Assembly: GCA_038213135.1 (NCBI GenBank)
Contig: JBBQTQ010000024.1
Location: forward strand, 1 to 32,580
Length of the DNA stretch: 32,580 nt
Origin: JBBQTQ01 sp038213135
Lineage (GTDB): Bacteria > Actinomycetota > Thermoleophilia > Gaiellales > Gaiellaceae
Reading direction: 5' to 3'
Within the stretch, counting starts at the first letter, position 1. The number at the start of each line of letters is the position of its first letter. The notes beneath the pieces are model-generated. The model searched no databases and was not told the DNA's origin. It saw only the letters and a list, made by a program, of their open reading frames with translations. A program made the translations under genes and the position numbers. Positions 7,578-16,694 of the stretch are shown in pieces.

Positions 7578-8632
7578 TCGTCGTCTCGGTCACGCTCCGC
7601 AACTTCCGGTCGTACGAGCGGCTCGACCTCGACCTCGAGCCGGGTCTCGTGCTGGCGACCGGGCCGAACGGAGCCGGCAAGACGAATCTGTTGGAGGCAC
7701 TCCACGTCGGGACGCAGGGCTTCTCGCCTCGGTCAGGCTCGGACGCCCAGCTGATCCGCTTCGGAGAGACCGCCGCGCGGGTGAGCCTCTCGCTCCAGGG
7801 ACAGTCCTTGCAACAAGTGCGGGTCGATCTCTCCACAGCTACGGGGAAGCGCGCGACGCTGAACGGCGCGGCGCTCGCCTCCGCCGAGCAGCTGCGTAGC
7901 GAGGTGGCGACGCTCGTTTTCACGCCCGACCGGCTGGTCGTCGTGAAGGGCGGGCCGGCTGCGAGGCGCGCCTACTTCGATCGGGTGCTGACGCGGCTCT
8001 CGCCGGCGAAGGCTTCGCTGCCGAACGAGTACGGCGCAGCGATCGGCCAGCGCAACGCTGCGCTTCGGCGGGTAGCGCTCGGTCTCTCCCCGCGCGACGC
8101 GCTGACGCCGTGGAGCGAGCAGGTGGCGGAGCTCGGGTCGCTGCTCGTCGCGGCGCGGCACGAGGCGCTGGCGCTCCTGTCGCCGTCGTTTGCCGAGCTC
8201 GCCGGCGAGCTGGGTCTGCCTGATGCCAGGATCGAGTACGCGGCAGAGGCTCTGCGCGTGGAGCAGCTCGAGGCCCGGCTCGAACGGGACCTGGAGCGAG
8301 GCACGACCGGAATCGGGCCGCATCTCGACGAGATCGCGATCGTCTCCGGGAGGCGTGACCTGCGGAGCTTCGGCTCGCAGGGCGAGCAGCGGCTCGCGGT
8401 GCTCTCGCTGCTGCTCGCGGAGGCGGCGCTGATCGAGGAGCGTCGCGGGCTGCCGCCGCTGCTCCTCCTCGACGACGTGCTCTCCGAGCTCGACGAGCGA
8501 CGCCGCCGGATCCTCGTGGAGCGGGTGACAGGCAGGGGCCAGACCCTGGTCACCGCCACTTCCGCCAGGGCGCTACCCGGGGAGCCGGCGCTCGTCCTCG
8601 AGGTGAGTCCGGGCGGGGTGCGCCGCGCGTGA
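7574..8632 (+). CDS. recF: RecF gap-repair ATPase, apparent CTG start
   Basis: SMC-like ATPase that with RecO/RecR loads RecA at single-strand gaps. Walker A is GPNGAGKT, the signature motif is near RSFGSQGEQR, and Walker B is LLLLDDVLSELDERR. The conserved N-terminus LRNFRSYERL lies before any ATG, GTG or TTG: the first GTG (7649) would delete that strand. The only plausible initiator is CTG 7574, overlapping the dnaN stop as CTGA. With it the protein has 352 residues and the Walker lysine is residue 36, the same number as in E. coli RecF. No Shine-Dalgarno sequence is visible, so coupled re-initiation after dnaN is inferred. Confidence 0.92.
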   Translation: MIVVSVTLRNFRSYERLDLDLEPGLVLATGPNGAGKTNLLEALHVGTQGFSPRSGSDAQLIRFGETAARVSLSLQGQSLQQVRVDLSTATGKRATLNGAALASAEQLRSEVATLVFTPDRLVVVKGGPAARRAYFDRVLTRLSPAKASLPNEYGAAIGQRNAALRRVALGLSPRDALTPWSEQVAELGSLLVAARHEALALLSPSFAELAGELGLPDARIEYAAEALRVEQLEARLERDLERGTTGIGPHLDEIAIVSGRRDLRSFGSQGEQRLAVLSLLLAEAALIEERRGLPPLLLLDDVLSELDERRRRILVERVTGRGQTLVTATSARALPGEPALVLEVSPGGVRRA

Positions 8633-9099
8633 TCGATCGCCTGGGTCCAGAGATCGAGCGCGAGCTCGCCCGTTTCGCGGACCGCCCGCCCGCGCAGCTC
8701 GCGGCAATCGTGGCCGCATGGCCAAGTGCGGTCGGGGAGACGATCGCCGCCAACGCCTGGCCGGCACGGCTCTCGCGTGACGGAACGCTCCACGTCCACG
8801 CCTCTTCCTCGACATGGGCCTTCGAGCTCGGCCAGCTCTCCTCCGAGCTGCTCGCGCGGCTTCGCGAGCACGCCGCCGAAAGTGCGCCGAAAGCGATTCG
8901 ATTTGCCCTCGGACATCTGCCCGAGGGTGCTGTCGAGGCGGCGGACGAGCCCAAGCGGGAAGTCCCTGCACCTGGGCCGCAAGAGGTCGCCCGAGCCGCC
9001 GAGCTGAGCGCCGGAATCGACGACGAAGACCTGCGCAAAACGGTCGCAAAAGCTGCTGCGCTGAGCCTCGCGCGAGGCGCCGCCGACCGCGGTTTTTGA
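8629..9099 (+). CDS. dciA: DciA (DUF721) family protein, replicative helicase-associated
   Basis: A 156-residue protein with the DUF721 core: an N-terminal helix (RLGPEIERELARFADRP), then AIVAAWPSAVGETIAANAWPARL and the strand segment TLHVHASSSTWAFEL. DciA is the common bacterial partner that loads or operates the DnaB helicase where DnaC/DnaI are absent, and no dnaC/dnaI is visible here. The C-terminal third is acidic and low-complexity. GTG 8629 overlaps the recF stop (GTGA). The position recF-dciA-gyrB is typical of actinobacteria. Confidence 0.85.
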   Translation: MIDRLGPEIERELARFADRPPAQLAAIVAAWPSAVGETIAANAWPARLSRDGTLHVHASSSTWAFELGQLSSELLARLREHAAESAPKAIRFALGHLPEGAVEAADEPKREVPAPGPQEVARAAELSAGIDDEDLRKTVAKAAALSLARGAADRGF

Positions 9100-9105
9100 T
9101 AGACT
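9097..9105 (+). promoter_or_regulatory. Putative extended -10 promoter of gyrB
   Basis: TGATAGACT combines the extended -10 TGn with TANNNT and overlaps the dciA stop codon. No -35 is seen 17-18 bp upstream. Initiation 6-8 nt downstream would start the transcript at about 9111-9113, right at the base of the gyrB leader hairpin. Confidence 0.4.
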
Positions 9106-9109
9106 GACG

Positions 9110-9141
9110 AAAGCCCGCAAATCTGCGAATTGCAGGGCTTT
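9110..9141 (+). promoter_or_regulatory. gyrB leader hairpin covering the ribosome-binding site
   Basis: AAAGCCC-GCAA (9110-9120) pairs with TTGC-A-GGGCTTT (9130-9141), an 11-bp stem with one bulged A and a 9-nt loop. The only Shine-Dalgarno-like sequence, AGGG at 9134-9137, lies in the 3' arm, and ATG follows at 9145. The hairpin with TTTTCT could instead act as a weak terminator. Confidence 0.5.
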
Positions 9142-9144
9142 TCT

Positions 9145-11526
<2,382 letters not shown>

Positions 11527-11539
11527 CGCCGCGGCGAGA

Positions 11540-11589
11540 GCGAGCGCTCGCAAGGGTGCGGGACAGGATGAATCCCGTCCCGGGGTTTT
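11540..11589 (+). promoter_or_regulatory. Structured gyrA leader
   Basis: The 66-bp gyrB-gyrA gap contains a 12-bp palindrome GCGAGCGCTCGC (11540-11551). It also holds a hairpin CGGGAC-a-GGA / TCC-c-GTCCCG (11559-11582) followed by GGGTTTT. The likely ribosome-binding GGGG (11582-11585) abuts the 3' arm, 7 bp before ATG 11593. The layout repeats that before gyrB. Confidence 0.4.
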
Positions 11590-11592
11590 GAC

Positions 11593-14094
11593 ATGAGCAA
11601 TCTGGAGCCGCTGGGAGCAGGTCGCATCGAGCCGCGCGAGCTCGAGCAGGAGATGCGCGCGAGCTTCCTCGACTACGCGATGAGCGTGATCGTTTCGCGC
11701 GCGCTGCCTGATGTGCGCGACGGACTCAAGCCCGTGCACCGGCGCGTGCTCTACGCGATGCACGAGGCAGGCCTCCAGCCGGGCCGCCCGCGTCTGAAAT
11801 GCGCGCGCGTCGTCGGCGACGTGATGGGCTCGTACCACCCGCACGGCGACGCGGCGATCTACGACACCCTCGTCCGCATGGCGCAGCCGTTCTCGCTGCG
11901 TTACCCGCTCGTCGACGGGCAGGGAAACTTCGGCAACCTCGACGATGACGGCGCTGCGGCGATGCGCTACACCGAGTGCCGCCTGACGCGGATCGCGACC
12001 GAGCTGCTCCGCGACATCGACTCGAACACCGTCGACTTCCAGCCGAACTACGACGAGTCGCGGCAGGAGCCGTCCGTCCTGCCCTCCCGCTTTCCGAACC
12101 TCCTCGTCAACGGCTCGGCCGGCATCGCGGTCGGGATGGCGACGAACATCCCGCCGCACAACCTCGCCGAGGTGATCGATGCGCTGGGCGCCCTGATCGA
12201 CGAGCCCTCGATCGACGTCGACCGGCTCTCGCGAATCGTCAAGGGGCCCGACTTCCCCACCGGCGCGATCGTGCTCGGCCGCGAGGGGATCAAGGAGGCG
12301 TATCGCTCGGGCCGGGGCCGCATCGTGATGCGCGCCCGCGCGCACATCGAGGAGCTGCGCGGCGGCCGGACGGCGATCATCGTCACCGAGCTGCCCTACG
12401 GCGTGAAGAAGGGCGGCGACGCGGGGGTCATCAAGAAGATCGCCGACCTCGTCAAGGACAAGGTCATGACCGAGATCTCCGGAGTCGACGACCACTCCGA
12501 CAAGACCGGCATGCGGATCCAGATCGAGCTGAAGCGCGACGCGATCCCGCAGGTCGTTCTCAACAAGCTCTGGAAGCACACGCCGCTCCAGTCGACGTTC
12601 GGCTTCAACGCGGTCGCGCTCGTGGACGGTGTGCCGCAGACCCTCGGCCTGCGCGACCTGCTCCTCCACTACCTCGACTTCCAGCGCGAGGTCGTCACCC
12701 GCCGGCTCGAGCACGAGCTGCGCCAGGCCGAGAAGCGCGCCCACGTTCTCGCCGGCTACCTGAAGGCGCTCGAAAACCTCGACGCCGTGATCGCGCTGAT
12801 CCGCGGTGCGAGCGATACGGATGCAGCGCGCACGGGGCTGATGCAGAAGTTCGACCTGAGCGAGATCCAGGCGCAGGCGATCCTCGACCTCCGGCTCGCC
12901 CGCCTGACCGCGCTCGCGCGCAAGGAGATCGAGGACGAGCACGCCGGCCTGATGGGGCGGATCGGCGAGCTGCGCGCGATCCTCGGCGACCCGGCCCGGA
13001 TCGACGCGCTCCTCAAGGAAGAGCTGCTCGACCTGAAGGCGACCTACGGCCGCAGCGACGACCGGCGCACAGAGATCGTCGCCGCCGAGGAGGAGCTCGA
13101 GCTCGAGGACCTGATCGCGGAAGAGGACATGGTGATCGCGATCACCCGCACGAACTACATCAAGCGCCTACCGGTCACCGCCTACCGCGAGCAGCGTCGC
13201 GGCGGCATCGGCGTCATGGGCATGGACCTGAAAGACGACGACTACATCGAGCACCTCTTCGTCGCCTCGACCCACGACTACATCCTCTTCTTCACGAACG
13301 TCGGGAAGGTCTATCGGCTGAAGGTGCACGAGCTGCCGCTCGGCTCGCGACAGTCGAAGGGGCGGGCCATCCAGAACTTGCTCCCGTTCCGGCAGGACGA
13401 GCAGGTGCGCGCGGTGATCCAGACCCGCAACTTCCAGGAGGCCGAGTACCTCGTCTTCGGGACGAAGAACGGCGTCGTCAAGAAGACGAAGCTCGAGGCG
13501 TACAACACGCCGCTGAAGGCGGACGGGATCATCGCGATCAAGATGCGCGAGGGCGACGAGCTGGTTGCAGTGCGCCACTCGAGCGGCGACTCGGACATCC
13601 TGATGGTCTCCAAGCTGGGCCAGGCGATCCGCTTCGCGGAGAGCGACGCTCGTGCGATGGGTCGCGACACCGAAGGCGTCCGCGGCATGAACCTGCGGAA
13701 GGGCGACGAGGTGATCTCGCTCAACATCGCGCAGGACGACGCCGACCTGCTCGTCGTCACCGAGAACGGCTACGGCAAGCGGACCCGCGTCTCGGACTAC
13801 CCGAAGAAGGGGCGCGGCGGTCTCGGCGTCAAGACCGTTCAGCTAACCGAGGCCAAGGGCTCGCTCGCAGGCGCCCGCGTCGTCCGAGACGGCTACCAGG
13901 TGATGCTCATCTCGACCGGCGGCACCGTGATCAAGATGCCCGTCGAGGACGTGAAACGGCTCGGTCGCGCGACGCAGGGCGTGATCGTCATGCGCCTGCG
14001 GGGCGACGAACGCGTCTCGGCGCTCGCTCCGGTCGTCGAATCGGACGACGAGAAGGACGAGAGCCAGAACGGCGCCGAGCCGGCTCCCGAGTAG
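11593..14094 (+). CDS. gyrA: DNA gyrase subunit A
   Basis: Breakage-reunion subunit of gyrase; it cuts and rejoins DNA through a tyrosine and wraps DNA with its C-terminal domain. The 833 residues include the winged-helix region GDVMGSYHPHGDAAIYD, the catalytic AAMRYTECRL (Tyr126, equal to E. coli Tyr122), the coiled-coil tower, and a six-bladed C-terminal domain that opens with the GyrA box QRRGGIG (534-540). That box marks it as gyrase rather than topoisomerase IV; its sixth residue is Ile where Lys or Arg is common. The position of E. coli Ser83 is Ala87, while Asp91 (E. coli Asp87) is kept. The C-terminus is acidic. It lies 66 bp after gyrB, probably in the same unit. Confidence 0.97.
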   Translation: MSNLEPLGAGRIEPRELEQEMRASFLDYAMSVIVSRALPDVRDGLKPVHRRVLYAMHEAGLQPGRPRLKCARVVGDVMGSYHPHGDAAIYDTLVRMAQPFSLRYPLVDGQGNFGNLDDDGAAAMRYTECRLTRIATELLRDIDSNTVDFQPNYDESRQEPSVLPSRFPNLLVNGSAGIAVGMATNIPPHNLAEVIDALGALIDEPSIDVDRLSRIVKGPDFPTGAIVLGREGIKEAYRSGRGRIVMRARAHIEELRGGRTAIIVTELPYGVKKGGDAGVIKKIADLVKDKVMTEISGVDDHSDKTGMRIQIELKRDAIPQVVLNKLWKHTPLQSTFGFNAVALVDGVPQTLGLRDLLLHYLDFQREVVTRRLEHELRQAEKRAHVLAGYLKALENLDAVIALIRGASDTDAARTGLMQKFDLSEIQAQAILDLRLARLTALARKEIEDEHAGLMGRIGELRAILGDPARIDALLKEELLDLKATYGRSDDRRTEIVAAEEELELEDLIAEEDMVIAITRTNYIKRLPVTAYREQRRGGIGVMGMDLKDDDYIEHLFVASTHDYILFFTNVGKVYRLKVHELPLGSRQSKGRAIQNLLPFRQDEQVRAVIQTRNFQEAEYLVFGTKNGVVKKTKLEAYNTPLKADGIIAIKMREGDELVAVRHSSGDSDILMVSKLGQAIRFAESDARAMGRDTEGVRGMNLRKGDEVISLNIAQDDADLLVVTENGYGKRTRVSDYPKKGRGGLGVKTVQLTEAKGSLAGARVVRDGYQVMLISTGGTVIKMPVEDVKRLGRATQGVIVMRLRGDERVSALAPVVESDDEKDESQNGAEPAPE

Positions 14095-14124
14095 CGATTT
14101 CACACATTTTTTCGGTTTTCCCCC

Positions 14125-14153
14125 TTCACAGGCTCATTTCTGCGCGATATAAG
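14125..14153 (+). promoter_or_regulatory. Promoter of the MerR-like gene
   Basis: TTCACA (14125-14130), a 17-bp spacer and TATAAG (14148-14153) each match the housekeeping consensus at five of six positions. AAGGGG (14185-14190) then sits 7 bp before the GTG start. This is the clearest promoter in the window. Confidence 0.6.
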
Positions 14154-14197
14154 TAGCCTTCGGGCGAGAGAAAAACCAGCGCGTAAGGGGTGTCGTA

Positions 14198-14518
14198 GTG
14201 GCCTTCAGTCGACATATCGACTTTCTAGAACCGGTAAACGTTTCCGAGCATCTCGACAAGCTCGAGCTCTATCTCGGTCAGGTCTGCCAGCTCGCCGGCA
14301 TCTCGAAGATGCAGCTCGACTACTGGACCAACAAGGCGCAGATCCCGACCAAGGGCAAGAAGCAGCGGATCTACGACATCGACGCGCTCGAGACTGTGAT
14401 GCTGATCAAGCAGGCGAAGGACAAGGGCCTCAACCTCGGCGCGGCGATCGACGCTGCCTGCCGCTTCCGCGAGGCCCAGCGCGCGATGCCGAGCGACGGC
14501 CTAGCCGCCGTCCAGTAA
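14198..14518 (+). CDS. Small MerR-type HTH regulator
   Basis: A 106-residue protein. After an N-terminal arm (1-24) comes a MerR-type winged helix: LYLGQVCQLAGISKMQLDYW (about 25-44), a wing with KGKKQRIYD, and the helix ALETVMLIKQAKDKGLNLGAAIDAA. There is no effector-binding domain and no cysteine cluster for metal sensing; the tail is only about 15 residues. Such short MerR-like proteins include actinobacterial developmental and stress regulators, but I cannot name a target. The start GTG 14198 has a good ribosome-binding site and its own strong promoter, so it is expressed separately from gyrA. It converges on the slipin gene with 8 bp between stops. Confidence 0.8.
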   Translation: MAFSRHIDFLEPVNVSEHLDKLELYLGQVCQLAGISKMQLDYWTNKAQIPTKGKKQRIYDIDALETVMLIKQAKDKGLNLGAAIDAACRFREAQRAMPSDGLAAVQ

Positions 14519-14526
14519 CTCCGCGG

Positions 14527-15297
14527 TCAGCTCTCGCCCTTCTCGATCCGGTCGAAGAAGGGCTTGATCAGGTCGACCGGCGCCGGGAACACGATCGTGG
14601 TCGAGTTCGTCGCCCCGATCTCGAGCAGCGTCTGCAGGTAGCGCAGCTGCAGCGCGATCGGGTGCTTCTCGATCACGAGCGCCGCGTCCTTCAGCCGCTC
14701 GGAGGCCTGGAACTCGCCTTCGGCGTTGATCACCTTCGCGCGCCGCTCGCGCTCGGCCTCGGCCTGACGCGCCATCGCGCGCTGCATCCCGGACGGGATC
14801 TCGACGTCCTTGACCTCGACGATCGAGACCTTGATGCCCCAGGGCGCAGTCGCCTCGTCGATGATCCCCTGCAGAATCGCGTTGATCTTCTCGCGCTCGG
14901 AGAGGAGCTCGTCCATCACGTGCTGGCCGAGCACCGACCGCAGCGTCGTCTGCGCGATCTGCGAGGTGGCCACCATGAAGTTCTCGATCTGGACGATCGC
15001 CGCCTTCGGGTCGACGATCCGGAAGTAGGCGACCGCGTTAACGCGGACTGGGACGTTGTCCTTCGTGATCACCTCCTGCGGAGGGATCGTCAGCGTGATC
15101 GTGCGCAGGTCGACCTTGACCATGCGGTCGACGATCGGGATCAGCAGGAAGAGGCCGGGCCCCTTGGGCGGGTCGAGCAGGCGGCCGAGCCGGAAGACCA
15201 CGCCGCGCTCGTACTCGCGTGCGACGCGGATCGCGGACATCAGGAAGAGCACGAGCAGAACGGCGAGAACGACGACAACGACGATTGCGGCGGTCAT
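14527..15297 (-). CDS. Slipin/stomatin-type SPFH membrane protein
   Basis: The 256 residues begin with one membrane segment (about 2-22), followed by an SPFH/band-7 domain (REYERGVVFRLGRLL, then PGLFLLIPIVDRMVKVDLRT and TKDNVPVRVNAVAYFRI) and a charged helical region with RAMARQAEAERERRAKVI. These proteins form oligomers in membrane microdomains. The ATG at 15297 overlaps the stop of the NfeD-type protease (ATGA), a pairing seen widely, in which the protease can cleave the slipin C-terminus. The hydrophobic C-terminal segment (TTIVFPAPVDLIKPF) is the kind of region cleaved by such proteases in archaea. The physiological role here is unknown. Confidence 0.93.
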   Translation of the reverse strand: MTAAIVVVVVLAVLLVLFLMSAIRVAREYERGVVFRLGRLLDPPKGPGLFLLIPIVDRMVKVDLRTITLTIPPQEVITKDNVPVRVNAVAYFRIVDPKAAIVQIENFMVATSQIAQTTLRSVLGQHVMDELLSEREKINAILQGIIDEATAPWGIKVSIVEVKDVEIPSGMQRAMARQAEAERERRAKVINAEGEFQASERLKDAALVIEKHPIALQLRYLQTLLEIGATNSTTIVFPAPVDLIKPFFDRIEKGES

Positions 15298-16628
15298 CCG
15301 GGTGTCCTTTCGGGAGAGGTCTCGATCGTACCCCCCGCGAGTGGGCGCACGTCCAGGACGAGCCCGTCCTCGATCGCCTCGACCTCGACCTCCTGCCCTC
15401 TGACGAGGGGCTCCGCCGAGCGAGCTTTCCAGAGCTCGCCGCGCACCGCGACGAGGCCGCTGTTGCGGACGCGGCCGTGTTGGCCGATCAGCTCGTGCGG
15501 CCCCACGAGCACCGGCCGCCGGCGCGCGGCGATCGCCTTGCCCATCACGAAGACCCAGAAGAGGGCGAGCACTCCCGCGATCGACGCAACCAGGGGCACG
15601 GAGGTGTGGTACGGCGCTGGGGCGTTGTGGAAGAGCAGCAGGCTGCCGACGACGAAGCTTGCGAGCCCCGCCACCGTAAGAGCGCCGTGGCTTGCGACAT
15701 GCAGGTCAGCGACGAAGAGCACGACCCCGAGAACGACCAGGACGAGGCCGCCCCAGCTGATCGGCAGCACGGAGAAGCCGAAGAGCGCGAGCACGAGCGA
15801 GACTGCGCCGAGTGCGCCGGGCAATACCACGCCCGGATGGAAGATCTCGAAGCCGATCCCCGCGAGGCCGGCGAGGAAAAGGATCGAGAGCAGGTTCGGG
15901 TCGATCAGCGTGTTCAGAACGCGCGTGAAGAAGCCGGGGTTCGCGTGGTCGATTCGCGCGCCGGCGAGGTGAAGCGTGAAGGGTCGGTTCGGATCCTTCG
16001 TGCGGTAGCCGTCGAGTTGCTTCAGGAGCGCGGTCAGGTTCGGCGCGACGGCATCGACGACATGCATGGAAAGCGCCTGTTGCGCGGTCAGGTTGGAGGC
16101 CTTCACGACCGCGACCACAGGCCACTTCGTGTTGCGGTGATGGGCGGCCGCGAGCGAGACGAGCGACGCGGCGGCGTCGTTGATCACCTTCCGCCGCAGG
16201 TCGGAGCCGAGGTTCCCGCCGCTCGAGCCGATCGGCGTGGACGAGCCGATGTTCGACACAGGCGACATCGCGAGCACGTCCGCCGCCTCGGAGATCCAGA
16301 CTCCGGCCGACGCCGCCCGCGCTCCGTTCGGCGAGACGTAGACGATCACGGGGATCTTCAGCCCGAGTTCCTTCTGGTAGATCGAGCGCATCGAGGTCGA
16401 GAGACCGCCGGGCGTGTCGAGCAGGATCACCGCCGCCGCGTAGCCGTTCTTCTCGGCTCGGCTCAGCTGGTTGTTCACCCAGTCCTGCGTGACCGGGTTG
16501 ACCTCGAGATCCGGTCCGAAGCGGATCGCCAGCACCTTCGGCTGAGTCGTTGCCGCGTTACCCGGAAGCGCGAGAATCGTGGCCGCGGCTGCAAGCGACA
16601 GGAAGGCCCCCAGGAAAGGCCTGCTCAC
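15294..16628 (-). CDS. NfeD-family membrane-bound serine protease (ClpP-like domain plus NfeD)
   Basis: A 444-residue membrane protease. Residues 1-26 look like a signal sequence. A ClpP/SppA-like domain follows with LLDTPGG (Asp71), a nucleophile Ser107 in RAASAGVWIS and a Lys147 in LRRKVIND, spaced 40 apart as expected for the Ser-Lys dyad of this family. The next region has several hydrophobic helices (about 250-380), and the protein ends in a small OB-fold NfeD domain (HELIGQHGRVRNSG). It probably processes the slipin encoded next to it and takes part in membrane quality control. The GTG start at 16628 has no ribosome-binding site but a TAGTCT element 6 bp upstream, suggesting a leaderless message. 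Confidence 0.92.
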   Translation of the reverse strand: MSRPFLGAFLSLAAAATILALPGNAATTQPKVLAIRFGPDLEVNPVTQDWVNNQLSRAEKNGYAAAVILLDTPGGLSTSMRSIYQKELGLKIPVIVYVSPNGARAASAGVWISEAADVLAMSPVSNIGSSTPIGSSGGNLGSDLRRKVINDAAASLVSLAAAHHRNTKWPVVAVVKASNLTAQQALSMHVVDAVAPNLTALLKQLDGYRTKDPNRPFTLHLAGARIDHANPGFFTRVLNTLIDPNLLSILFLAGLAGIGFEIFHPGVVLPGALGAVSLVLALFGFSVLPISWGGLVLVVLGVVLFVADLHVASHGALTVAGLASFVVGSLLLFHNAPAPYHTSVPLVASIAGVLALFWVFVMGKAIAARRRPVLVGPHELIGQHGRVRNSGLVAVRGELWKARSAEPLVRGQEVEVEAIEDGLVLDVRPLAGGTIETSPERTPG

Positions 16629-16634
16629 GAGGCG

Positions 16635-16640
16635 AGACTA
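16635..16640 (-). promoter_or_regulatory. Putative -10 element for leaderless nfeD-slipin transcription
   Basis: Leftward TAGTCT fits TANNNT and ends 6 bp before the GTG start codon, the spacing expected if transcription begins at the start codon. No convincing -35 is visible. Confidence 0.3.
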
Positions 16641-16694
16641 GCCGAAGGGTCTTGGCGATCGAGGGCGAAGGCATCATTGCCGAAGGATCGTCTG

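Noticed and set aside
15219..16694. Long N-terminal extension of the amidase frame
   Set aside because: It is antisense to nfeD and the slipin; a normal signal peptide with ribosome-binding site begins at 16695.
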